A stretch of 7,895 nt of DNA from an uncultured Thermomicrobiales bacterium (GCA_902806365.1 CADCWJ010000063.1:1-7895); one strand, 5' to 3'. Positions 1 to 6,127 are shown, counted from the first letter of the stretch. Numbers and translations are program-made. The notes: generated from the sequence alone by a model not told the origin.

Positions 1-659
1 TCAATCCGTTCCGGCCCGAGGGCCAGAAGACGATCGTGTTCGAGATCCTGGAGGCCCTCGGCTGGAACGTGCCGGATGTGATCGCGCTGCCGGGCGGCAA
101 TCTCGGCAACACCGCCGCCTTCGGCAAGGCGCTCTCGGAGGCGTACCAGGTTGGTCTGATCACCAGCCTGCCCCGGATCGTGACCGTGCAGGCGGCGGGC
201 GCCGCGCCGTTCGCCGCCTATTACGACAGCGGCTTCGACCACTACGCGCCGGTCACCGCCGACACGATCGCAACCGCGATCAAGGTCGGCGACCCCGCCA
301 GCGTCGACCGAGCCCGCCGCTCGATCGAGCTGACCGGCGGAATCGTGACGACCGCGACCGACGAGGAACTGCTCGACGCCAAGGCCCTGATCGACCGGGT
401 CGGGATCGGCTGCGAGCCGGCCTCCGCCGCCTCCCTGGCCGGGATCCGGAAGCTCATCGCGAGCGGCGAGATCGCGCCCGACGCGACAGTCGTCGGCGTC
501 GTGACGGCCAACATTCTCAAGGACACCGATGCGATCGTCGCCTACCATCTCCACGATGGTCCCGACGGCGAGCGGCGCGCCCTCGCCAACCGTCCGGTCA
601 CGATTCCTGCCAACCTCGATGCGCTGACCCGGGTACTCACCGATGCGATTCGCGATTAG
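1..659 (+). CDS. thrC: Threonine synthase, C-terminal part (5' truncated by window edge)
   Basis: This is the C-terminal 218 codons of a PLP-dependent threonine synthase, which converts O-phosphohomoserine to threonine in the cytoplasm. The reading frame is open from base 3, so the true start lies upstream; the GTG at 36 is internal. The first visible residues, NPFRPEGQKT, match the conserved stretch NPFR-EGQKT of the family. It is followed by the Gly/Asn-rich phosphate-binding loop PGGNLGN about 30 residues in, and by a typical C-terminal region ending in TVVGVVTANILKD and a short tail. The PLP-binding lysine lies outside the window. The stop is TAG at 657-659, overlapping the thrB start by 17 bases, so the two are almost certainly co-transcribed and translationally coupled. 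A related PLP enzyme such as threonine dehydratase is unlikely given thrB next door. Confidence 0.95.
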   Translation, partial: NPFRPEGQKTIVFEILEALGWNVPDVIALPGGNLGNTAAFGKALSEAYQVGLITSLPRIVTVQAAGAAPFAAYYDSGFDHYAPVTADTIATAIKVGDPASVDRARRSIELTGGIVTTATDEELLDAKALIDRVGIGCEPASAASLAGIRKLIASGEIAPDATVVGVVTANILKDTDAIVAYHLHDGPDGERRALANRPVTIPANLDALTRVLTDAIRD

Positions 660-1560
660 CGCCCCGGCGTCGTCCGCCAATCTCGGCCCCGGCTTCGATG
701 CGATCGGGCTTGCGCTCGATCTCTGGAACACGGTCACGATCGACACCGACGGCACGCCCGGCGAGATCGTCAACGACGGCCCCGAGGCGGCGCTGCTGAC
801 CGGGCAGGACAACCTGACGGTCCGGGCGATGCGGACGCTGGCCGACGATCTGGGCCAAACGCTGCCGCCGTTCTCGCTCCATACCTGGACCGAGATCCCG
901 ATCGCGCGCGGGCTGGGTTCGTCCGCCGCGGCGCTCGTGTCAGGTCTCCGCGCCGCCAACCACCTGCTGGGCGAGCGTCTGGACGACAACGCGCTCTATG
1001 CCATCGCATTGCGAATGGAAGGGCACGGCGACAATGTCGGCGCGGCGCTCTTCGGTGGGGCGGTGCTGGCGGTTCCCGGCATCCGGCGGCCGACGTTTCT
1101 CTGGCGCGGCGAGGATCTTGGGCTGACCTGTGTGCTCTTCATCCCGGAAGCGACCGGCGCCACCTGGGCCGCCCGCGCCGCGCTCCCCAACGAGATTCCC
1201 CACGCCGATGCCACCATGAATGTCGCGACTGCCTGTGGGCTGGCGATCGGCCTGCGTGCACGCGATCACGAGCTGATCGCGGCGGGCATGCACGACATGC
1301 TGCACGAGCCCTACCGGGCGCGCCTCTTCCCGCATCTCGACACGATGAAGGCGGCGGCGCGGGATCACGGAGCGGTTGGGGCGGCGCTCAGTGGAGCAGG
1401 CCCGACGGTGCTGGCGCTGGTGACGCCAGAGTGTGCCGGCGCCGTCACCGAGGCCTTCACGGAAACGGCGTCCCGCCTCGGCGTTCCCGGCCGGGTCGCG
1501 ACACTGCCCCCCGTTGCCACCGGCGCGCGGCTCCTCGAGCCCATTGCATCCGGTGCGTGA
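643..1560 (+). CDS. thrB: Homoserine kinase (GHMP kinase family)
   Basis: A complete 305-residue cytoplasmic enzyme that phosphorylates homoserine with ATP to O-phosphohomoserine, the substrate of the preceding threonine synthase. GHMP motifs appear in order. The N-terminal substrate-binding strand is APASSANLGPGFDAIGLAL (residues 7-25). The ATP-binding motif 2 is PIARGLGSSAAA (about 86-97). The segment EGHGDNVGAALFGG (126-139) corresponds to the family's HPDNVAPALFGG signature with a Gly for Pro change. HEPYR lies near 221-225, and the C-terminal motif 3, GAALSGAGPTVLAL, at 246-259. Length is normal for the family. The ATG at 643 lies inside the end of thrC. No strong SD precedes it, which fits translation by coupling to thrC. 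The order thrC-thrB is standard in many actinobacteria and related groups. Confidence 0.96.
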   Translation: MRFAISAPASSANLGPGFDAIGLALDLWNTVTIDTDGTPGEIVNDGPEAALLTGQDNLTVRAMRTLADDLGQTLPPFSLHTWTEIPIARGLGSSAAALVSGLRAANHLLGERLDDNALYAIALRMEGHGDNVGAALFGGAVLAVPGIRRPTFLWRGEDLGLTCVLFIPEATGATWAARAALPNEIPHADATMNVATACGLAIGLRARDHELIAAGMHDMLHEPYRARLFPHLDTMKAAARDHGAVGAALSGAGPTVLALVTPECAGAVTEAFTETASRLGVPGRVATLPPVATGARLLEPIASGA

Positions 1561-1764
1561 GGTTTCGACCCTGAGATCCAGCGCGTGATGTTCACAACCG
1601 GCGGGTCAAGAGCGCCGAGTTCAGGCGCTCCTCCACAGGCACCGAGGCAACGAGGTCGAGCCTTGCTGGTATTCCCGCGGGTTCCGGCTGCGAGCACCGC
1701 CTGTTGCGGTTGCGAGCGCAGAAGGCGGCGCGGAAGCACTCGCGGACCACGCTGCCAGGACGGC
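1561..1764. other. Convergent intergenic region between thrB and the GNAT gene
   Basis: 204 bases between the stop of thrB and the stop of the oppositely oriented acetyltransferase gene. Apart from the hairpin listed at 1610-1630, only a weaker ACCGC-ctgtt-GCGGT inverted repeat (1696-1710) is visible, together with a repeated GGYTGCGAGC word (1686-1695 and 1708-1717). An open frame crosses the region but has no recognisable motifs or SD site and runs antisense into the GNAT gene, so it is not called as a gene. Confidence 0.6.
1610..1630 (+). terminator. Hairpin, possible terminator of the thr operon
   Basis: A perfect inverted repeat, GAGCGCC - 7-base loop - GGCGCTC, begins 50 bases after the thrB stop. 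It could end thrC-thrB transcription or, read the other way, transcription of the convergent GNAT gene. No T-run follows on either strand, so classical intrinsic termination is uncertain. Confidence 0.4.
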
Positions 1765-2310
1765 TCACCAAGGAAACGGGACGTGCTGCGGCAGCGTCCC
1801 AAAGGCGTGTCGCCCTGCCCTGCCCTTCTCCGAGATGAAAAGCATCATCCTGACCGCATCAAGCACCTCCGGCTTGCCGCCGCCTGTCAGCATCGTTTTC
1901 GATCCGTGGATCGGCTCCCACCCGCTCTGTTTATAGAAGTCCTCGAGGTCTGAATCACAGAACAGGGCGGCGATATCACTGCTGCCGGCAAGAATGTGCC
2001 TCGTCGCCTCATCCACCACGCGTCGCCCGTACCCCCTGCGTCGCGCCCCGGGAAAGGTGAAGACGTTGCCAAGGCAAGCCATGTCGTACTCCATTCCCGC
2101 GTGCTGGAGATTCATCCTAAACGCCGCCGCGTAGCTGAGCAGCAGGTCGTCCTCGACCAGGGCGAAATGGACCGGGCTCAATTCAGCCGGGTACGTCTCC
2201 CGCAGCATCCCGCCGTTTATGAATGGCCATTCCACGCGCATGAAGGAGACCGCCTGCCAGTTCAACGTGGGAGGAAACTGTTCGTGGCGAAACGTTTGCA
2301 GCTGGATCAT
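1765..2310 (-). CDS. GNAT-family N-acetyltransferase, substrate unknown
   Basis: A 181-residue cytoplasmic protein of the GCN5-related acetyltransferase fold, expected to transfer acetyl from acetyl-CoA to an amine. The CoA pyrophosphate-binding motif A is clear: VFTFPGARRRGYGRR (residues 83-97), matching the V-x-T-x-P-x-x-R-x-x-G-x-G pattern. Motif B is DLEDFYKQSGWEPI (about 121-134), with the usual Tyr and the 'Y-x-x-x-G-W' ending. The frame opens further upstream, but the ATG at 2310 is chosen because AGGAGGTG (2318-2325) sits exactly 7 bases before it. The substrate cannot be read from the sequence; neighbourhood with an Erm gene hints at a resistance or detoxification role, but that is inference. 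Base composition is lower in GC than surrounding genes (31 of 60 bases at 1921-1980), which suggests separate acquisition. Confidence 0.85.
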   Translation of the reverse strand: MIQLQTFRHEQFPPTLNWQAVSFMRVEWPFINGGMLRETYPAELSPVHFALVEDDLLLSYAAAFRMNLQHAGMEYDMACLGNVFTFPGARRRGYGRRVVDEATRHILAGSSDIAALFCDSDLEDFYKQSGWEPIHGSKTMLTGGGKPEVLDAVRMMLFISEKGRAGRHAFGTLPQHVPFPW

Positions 2311-2317
2311 GACTTGG

Positions 2318-2325
2318 CACCTCCT
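2318..2325 (-). promoter_or_regulatory. Strong ribosome binding site of the GNAT gene
   Basis: Reads AGGAGGTG on the minus strand, an almost perfect anti-16S match, 7 bases before the ATG at 2310. It fixes that start over the upstream in-frame codon at 2367. Confidence 0.85.
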
Positions 2326-2334
2326 GACAGGAAC

Positions 2335-2363
2335 AGGATGTCCAGAAGTGTCTTTAATGGCAA
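2335..2363 (-). promoter_or_regulatory. Possible sigma70-type promoter for the GNAT gene
   Basis: On the minus strand TTGCCA (2363-2358, 5 of 6 to the -35 consensus) is followed after exactly 17 bases by CATCCT (2340-2335, 3 of 6 to the -10 consensus). A start site near 2328 would leave a leader just long enough to hold the SD. The -10 is weak, so read-through from erm is an alternative. Confidence 0.33.
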
Positions 2364-2410
2364 CCAATCCGCGAGGAGGCAGCGATCAGCCGAGCGGTGC
2401 AGAACTCCCC

Positions 2411-2448
2411 CCGGGCACCGGAATGCGGCACGACGCACCCGGTGCCGG
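2411..2448 (-). terminator. Long hairpin between erm and GNAT, possible terminator
   Basis: GGCACCGG (2414-2421) and CCGGTGCC (2439-2446) form a perfect 8-bp stem, with an inner TGCG/CGCA stem (2424-2427 and 2434-2437) around a 6-base loop and a small internal bulge. It starts about 18 bases after the erm stop codon in the direction of transcription. There is no clear U-tract after it, only GAGTTCTG, so it may terminate weakly, protect the erm mRNA 3' end, or act as an attenuator before the GNAT gene. Confidence 0.5.
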
Positions 2449-2465
2449 AGCATGCGGCCAGTCGG

Positions 2466-3359
2466 TTAGCGACGCCGGGTGGCGTGATGGACCGGCGTGC
2501 GGTGCCGCTTCATCAGGCGCGATTGTTGCTCTTTGAGGCGCTCGCCCGCTCCCGCGACCGCGCTCCAAACCCGGTCGTCTTCGAGCGCGACGATCCGCTC
2601 GAACAGCCGCAGCCACAGCACGAACGGGAGTTGGGCCGGGGTCCGGGACAGATCGGATCCGAACGTGGCGTGAAGCGCCTGAACGATATCCCCTGGTGCA
2701 ATGGTTGAGAGCGCCTCCAGGACTGACGGTTTCCAGGCCGTGAACAACGCGGTCACCAGGTCGAGATACGCTCCCCGCCGCTCGTCCGGCACGAGTGGCT
2801 CGGGACGCCGCCGGACCCGGAGCAGGACGCTGTCGACGGCCGGCACCGGGCGAAAGTCAGTCCGCTGAAGCTCGCGCCGGATCGAGAGATCGAACCACGG
2901 AGCCAGCTCCAGCGCGAACAGGGTATTGGCGGGCGCGCCGATGAACCTGGCGGCGGCCTCCCGCTGCACGATCAGGAAGGCGTCGTCCGGCGGGGAGACG
3001 CCGGAGGTCAGCTTGGCGACGATTGCGGTCGTGATGTTGTAGGGAATGCTCGCGAACACCTTGTACTGTGTCGCTGGCAGCGGAAACTCCAGGAAGTCCG
3101 CCCGGAACACCGTCACCCGCGGCTGGTGGCGAAACCGGCGCTGAAGCGTCCCGACCTGCTGCTGGTCCTTCTCCACCGCCAGAACGTGCCCGCACCGGCG
3201 GGCGAGGACATCAGTGATGATACCCGTGCCCGGCCCGATCTCCAGCACGATATCGTCCGGCCCGAGCCCGGCCTCGCCGACGAGGCGCTCGACAAGGCGG
3301 CGGTCGTGCAGGAAGTTTTGCGAGAACCGAACCTGGCGGTTGCGGCGTGTGGATGACAT
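2466..3359 (-). CDS. erm: Erm-type 23S rRNA adenine-N6 dimethyltransferase (macrolide/lincosamide/streptogramin B resistance)
   Basis: A 297-residue Rossmann-fold SAM methyltransferase of the KsgA/Erm superfamily. Motif X is RFSQNFLHD (11-19), motif I EIGPGTGIIT (40-49), the acidic end of strand 2 VEKD (62-65), motif III RADFLEF (86-92) and motif IV SIPYNIT (104-110). Erm proteins dimethylate A2058 of 23S rRNA and block macrolide, lincosamide and streptogramin B binding. Erm is preferred over KsgA because of S-QNF instead of G-QNF, the IPY rather than LPY motif, the basic tail ending in ATRRR, and above all an upstream leader ORF and attenuator-like RNA. The first residue of motif IV is Ser where most members have Asn. 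The ATG at 3359 is supported by GGGAG (3366-3370) 6 bases upstream. Which numbered Erm class it belongs to cannot be told here. Confidence 0.85.
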   Translation of the reverse strand: MSSTRRNRQVRFSQNFLHDRRLVERLVGEAGLGPDDIVLEIGPGTGIITDVLARRCGHVLAVEKDQQQVGTLQRRFRHQPRVTVFRADFLEFPLPATQYKVFASIPYNITTAIVAKLTSGVSPPDDAFLIVQREAAARFIGAPANTLFALELAPWFDLSIRRELQRTDFRPVPAVDSVLLRVRRRPEPLVPDERRGAYLDLVTALFTAWKPSVLEALSTIAPGDIVQALHATFGSDLSRTPAQLPFVLWLRLFERIVALEDDRVWSAVAGAGERLKEQQSRLMKRHRTPVHHATRRR

Positions 3360-3365
3360 GGTCTT

Positions 3366-3372
3366 CTCCCGG
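3366..3372 (-). promoter_or_regulatory. erm ribosome binding site, inside a sequestering stem
   Basis: Reads CCGGGAG on the minus strand; GGGAG is the SD, 6 bases before the erm ATG. All 7 bases are complementary to CTCCCGG at 3448-3442 in the same transcript, so the SD can be hidden in a stem. The 69-base loop between the arms contains its own possible stem (3415-3409 with 3396-3390). Confidence 0.7.
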
Positions 3373-3441
3373 GCGTGTCCGGCACCGATGCGGCACCGGA
3401 AAACAAAAGCGCCGCCCCGCGTGATGCGGATGCGACGGTTG

Positions 3442-3451
3442 CCGGGAGTCC
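3442..3451 (-). promoter_or_regulatory. Switch segment complementary to both the erm SD and the leader ORF
   Basis: The transcript reads GGACTCCCGG here, about 20 bases after the leader stop codon. CTCCCGG pairs perfectly with the erm SD (3372-3366). GGACTCCC (3451-3444) pairs perfectly with GGGAGTCC inside the leader ORF (3547-3540). The two pairings share bases and exclude each other, as expected of an attenuator. Confidence 0.6.
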
Positions 3452-3470
3452 TGATCTGCTGGTTCGGGGG

Positions 3471-3581
3471 TTAGAAGGTGGAGCTGGCAAGCTCCGAGCG
3501 CTGAGACAGGCGTTTGCCTGCTCGTTCCCGAACGACAGGGGACTCCCTGCGTCTTCGGATGCGCTCGATCATTGCTGCCAT
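3471..3581 (-). CDS. erm leader peptide (36 codons), putative macrolide-sensing uORF
   Basis: A short ORF upstream of erm, ATG at 3581 and TAA at 3473-3471, 111 bases before the erm ATG. AAGGAAGGG (3600-3592) lies 10 bases before its start. The peptide begins MAAMIERIRRRRESP and has 9 Arg and 1 Lys in 36 residues; a second in-frame ATG is codon 4. It contains the +X+ pattern (basic-any-basic) known to arrest macrolide-bound ribosomes: R7-I8-R9, then R9-R10-R11 and R18-E19-R20. Leaders of the ErmD/ErmX class carry the similar R-L-R. The 3' two thirds of the ORF overlap a run of small hairpins. The family role would be to stall a drug-bound ribosome and refold the mRNA so that erm is translated. 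The ORF is seen directly; its function is inferred from position and motif. Confidence 0.68.
   Translation of the reverse strand: MAAMIERIRRRRESPVVRERAGKRLSQRSELASSTF
3480..3549 (-). promoter_or_regulatory. Run of four small RNA hairpins within the erm leader ORF
   Basis: In the minus-strand transcript four local inverted repeats follow each other: CAGGG-AGTC-CCCTG (3549-3536); TCGTT-CGGG-AACGA (3535-3522); GAGCAGGC-AAAC-GCCTG-T-CTC with a one-base bulge (3523-3503); and GGAGCT-TGCC-AGCTCC (3495-3480). The second and third overlap by two bases. All lie inside the coding part of the leader, so a translating or stalled ribosome would decide which can form. Confidence 0.55.
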
Positions 3582-3609
3582 GGGTACGATGCCCTTCCTT
3601 CTGACATCG

Positions 3610-3638
3610 AGCATACCGGTCAACGAAAAACCCGTCAA
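3610..3638 (-). promoter_or_regulatory. Promoter of the erm transcript (sigma70/sigmaA type)
   Basis: On the minus strand TTGACG (3638-3633, 5 of 6 to consensus) and TATGCT (3615-3610, 4 of 6) are separated by exactly 17 bases. The predicted start site near 3602-3605 gives a leader of about 20 bases before the leader ORF ATG, with the SD inside it. It lies just after the end of the GH13 gene, which makes erm independently transcribed. Confidence 0.65.
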
Positions 3639-3650
3639 TCCCGCTGACAC

Positions 3651-3662
3651 GGCTGATCAGCC
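3651..3662 (-). terminator. Palindrome over the GH13 stop codon
   Basis: A perfect 12-base palindrome, GGCTGATCAGCC, covers the TGA stop (3659-3657) of the GH13 gene; CAC/GTG flanks could extend it with a 2-base bulge. It may end the kinase-GH13 transcript before the erm promoter, but there is no clean U-tract directly behind it. Confidence 0.3.
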
Positions 3663-5021
3663 CCGTGTGGAACCGGTCAGGATGCGTGCGGAGTCGGGAA
3701 CGAGCGACACCGTCAGCGAACCGGCCGCGACCGTCGCGGAGACGGTGGGATCGAGCTGGTCGGTCAGCACCGTCCCGTCCGGGACGGCGACGCTCAGGTC
3801 AAGCGATACCGCCGCCTCGCCGGCGTTGACGACGACGACCGCAATGTCGCGATCCGCCATGCGGAGAAAGGCAAGTTGCTCCGAGGCGACATGAAGCTGC
3901 GCGTAATCGCCGTGCCGGAGTGCCGGTGCGCCCCTGCGAATCTCCGCCAGCCGCGCGATGTGCGGAACGAGCCAGGGCTCCGGAATCTCGTGCTCGGACA
4001 CCGGCCAGGCGAATGCCGGCCGCAGCGGCGCATCGTTGCCATCGTGCTTCTCCCCGCGGATGCCCCATTCGCTTCCGTAGTAGATCGCTGGCACCCCGGG
4101 CATGCTGAAGAGCACCGTGTACAGGGACGCGAGATCGCCCGTCCGCGTGAGCAGGCTGGCGACGCGGTCGACATCGTGGTTGTCGGCGAACGCATAGAGC
4201 CGCAGGTCGCGATAGATGCCCTCGGGCCCGAACTGGCGATTCAGGGACCAGCCGATCTCGTGCATGTTGCGGTCGTTGAACGACGAGTAGAGCCCCTTGA
4301 AACACTCGTAATTGGTGCAGGAATCGAGCATCCCCGGGCCGGCCCACTCACGGTAGTCACCATGGACGACCTCGCCCATCAGCCAGCACTCCGGGTTCGC
4401 CTCCCGGCAGACAGCGGCCATCTCGCGCAGGAAATCCTGGTCGATGCTGTCGGCGGCATCGAACCGGATCCCGTCGATCCCGAACCCGGCGAACCACATC
4501 CGGACCGCCGCGAAGAGATGGGCGCGGACATCGGCGTTCGCCAGATTCAGCTTGACGAGCTCGAAGTTGCCGGCCCACGCCGTGTAGGTGAACGGATCGC
4601 CCAGGGGACTTTGCTGACCGAACGCCAGGTCGGCGAACCAGTCCCGGTATGGCGACGCCTCCCCGTGGTCGAGCACATCCCGGAACGCCGGGAACTCCCG
4701 CCCGACGTGGTTGAACACGCCATCGAGCACGACCCGGATGCCGGCGCCGTGACAATGGGCGACCAGATCCGCCAGATCCTGGTTGTCGCCGAGCCGTGGA
4801 TCGACGCGGGTGTAGTCGGTGGTGTCGTAGCCGTGGGTGGCGGAGGCGAAGACCGGGCCAAGGTAGAGTGCGGTGCAGCCCAGCGTCCGGATGTGATCCG
4901 TCCATTCATGGATCGAGCGCAGCCGGTGACGCTGGACCTCGCCTGCGCCGGCGCCGAGGGCATCGAGCAGCCCGAGCGGGTAAATGTGGTAGAAGATCGC
5001 GTCGTCGATCCAGGTCGGCAT
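3657..5021 (-). CDS. GH13 alpha-amylase-family glycosidase, cytoplasmic
   Basis: A 454-residue member of glycoside hydrolase family 13, acting on alpha-glucosidic bonds. All four conserved regions are present (numbered from the chosen start): region I DGVFNHVG (100-107), region II GIRFDAADS with the nucleophile near D188, region III GEVVHGD with the acid/base near E217, and region IV FADNHD with the transition-state Asp near D283. The barrel opens immediately with WIDDAIFYHIYPLG, and there is no signal peptide, so it probably acts inside the cell on imported oligosaccharides, like cyclomaltodextrinases or neopullulanases; exact specificity is unknown. A C-terminal beta-sandwich-like tail follows the barrel. 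The ATG at 5021 is chosen because AAGGA (5033-5029) lies 7 bases upstream. ATG 5039, only 7 bases after the kinase stop, is the alternative. It forms an operon with the kinase upstream. Confidence 0.88.
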   Translation of the reverse strand: MPTWIDDAIFYHIYPLGLLDALGAGAGEVQRHRLRSIHEWTDHIRTLGCTALYLGPVFASATHGYDTTDYTRVDPRLGDNQDLADLVAHCHGAGIRVVLDGVFNHVGREFPAFRDVLDHGEASPYRDWFADLAFGQQSPLGDPFTYTAWAGNFELVKLNLANADVRAHLFAAVRMWFAGFGIDGIRFDAADSIDQDFLREMAAVCREANPECWLMGEVVHGDYREWAGPGMLDSCTNYECFKGLYSSFNDRNMHEIGWSLNRQFGPEGIYRDLRLYAFADNHDVDRVASLLTRTGDLASLYTVLFSMPGVPAIYYGSEWGIRGEKHDGNDAPLRPAFAWPVSEHEIPEPWLVPHIARLAEIRRGAPALRHGDYAQLHVASEQLAFLRMADRDIAVVVVNAGEAAVSLDLSVAVPDGTVLTDQLDPTVSATVAAGSLTVSLVPDSARILTGSTRG

Positions 5022-5046
5022 CGGATGGTCCTTGGACATAGTCGCT

Positions 5047-6120
5047 TCAGCGCTGGAGCACGCCAGCCGCCCCGACATTCATCGCCGCTTCGATCTCGGC
5101 CCGGGTCGCGGAGAGGAAATCGCCCGGCATCGTGTGCTTGAGTGCGCTGGCCGTGGCGGCGAGGGTCACGGCCCGGGTTAGCCCCAGCGGATTTTCCAGG
5201 TATCCGGCCAGGAACCCGGCGGCGAAGGCATCACCGCCGCCGAGACGGTCGACGACCTCGACATCCCGCCAGTCGGACATCGCGAGCAGCCCCGACTTGC
5301 CCAGCGCCAGGCTCTGCAGCCGGAGCCGCATGCTGCCTTTGGCGCGCTTCCGGGTGATCGTCACGGCGGCCACCCCGAGCCGCTCGAGCGCGGTCCGCAG
5401 CACGTCCTCGTGCGACCCCTCGATCGCGAAGAAGGTGCGCAGCCCGCCACGCGAGGCGAACAGGACATCGACCTGGGGAACGATCGCGACAAATGCCTTT
5501 CGGGCCGCGCTTTCGCTCCACAGCTTCGAGCGGTAGTTGAGATCGAACGAGACCAGCACCCCCTGCGCGTTGGCGACGCGGACTGCCTCCATCGCTTCGA
5601 CCCGCGCGCTGTCGGAGATCGCCAGCGTAATGCCGGAGACGTGCAGCGCCCCGGCGCCGGCAAGCAGCCTCGGCCAGTCGAACGTTCCCGGCTGGATCCG
5701 GCTGATGGCGGTGTCCTTGCGATCGTACGTCACCGCCGACGGCCTCGGATCGACGCCTTCCTCGAGGAAATAGATCCCGGCGCGGCCCTGTTCTTCAGGC
5801 ACCCAGTGGATGCCGGAGACATCGACCCCGTTGGCCATCGCATGCCGGGCGATCAGGCGACCCGCGCCTGTGAGGGGCAGCGCGGACACCCACGACGCCG
5901 GAAGATCGAGGCACCGGAGCGCGACGGCGGTGTTGAGCTCCGCCCCACCGGCGGTGACGGTGAGCGTGGTCGCCCGGTCGAGCCGCTCGTTGCCGGGCGG
6001 GGTCAACCGAATCATTGCCTCACCGAAGGTCACGACGCGCGGCCGTTTGGCCGCCCCGGGAAGATCGGACGCACCGTCGTTGACTGGGGCGGTCTCGGGG
6101 TCGGCGGGGTGCGCGCACAT
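5047..6120 (-). CDS. kdgK: PfkB-family sugar kinase, probably 2-keto-3-deoxygluconate kinase
   Basis: A 357-residue ribokinase-fold (PfkB) kinase. After a polar N-terminal extension of about 27 residues come VVTFGEAMIRLTPPG (29-43), the substrate-loop segment GGAELNTAVAL (58-68), FDLNYRSKLWS (192-202), and the ATP/anion-hole motif DRLGGGDAFAAGF (291-303) with catalytic Asp near 298, then LKHTMPGDF (327-335). The NYRSKLWS and LKH-x-PGDF segments are typical of KDG kinases, which phosphorylate 2-keto-3-deoxygluconate in a variant Entner-Doudoroff or uronate route. A fructokinase or another PfkB sugar kinase cannot be excluded. The ATG at 6120 is preceded by AAGGAG with 7 bases of spacing, which decides against the longer open frame reaching back to 6411. 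The gene is first in an operon with the GH13 gene, whose start follows 25 bases after its stop. Confidence 0.82.
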   Translation of the reverse strand: MCAHPADPETAPVNDGASDLPGAAKRPRVVTFGEAMIRLTPPGNERLDRATTLTVTAGGAELNTAVALRCLDLPASWVSALPLTGAGRLIARHAMANGVDVSGIHWVPEEQGRAGIYFLEEGVDPRPSAVTYDRKDTAISRIQPGTFDWPRLLAGAGALHVSGITLAISDSARVEAMEAVRVANAQGVLVSFDLNYRSKLWSESAARKAFVAIVPQVDVLFASRGGLRTFFAIEGSHEDVLRTALERLGVAAVTITRKRAKGSMRLRLQSLALGKSGLLAMSDWRDVEVVDRLGGGDAFAAGFLAGYLENPLGLTRAVTLAATASALKHTMPGDFLSATRAEIEAAMNVGAAGVLQR

Positions 6121-6127
6121 GACGGTT

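Noticed and set aside
1585..1953. Plus-strand open frame starting in the thrB-GNAT gap
   Set aside because: No SD, Arg/Pro/Gly-rich, no motif, and more than half of it is antisense to the GNAT gene.
2466..3359. KsgA (16S rRNA dimethyltransferase) as identity of the erm-like gene
   Set aside because: Possible from the shared fold, but S-QNF, IPY, the basic tail and the leader-attenuator arrangement fit Erm better. Phylogeny would settle it.
3421..3500. tRNA-like look of the GGTTCGGGGG segment before erm
   Set aside because: No cloverleaf arms could be drawn around it; the stretch is better explained as leader ORF and attenuator RNA.
3876..5141. Long plus-strand open frame (about 421 codons) opposite the GH13 gene
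   Set aside because: It is antisense to a gene with all GH13 catalytic motifs; its translation shows no motif and only the composition expected of a high-GC antisense frame.
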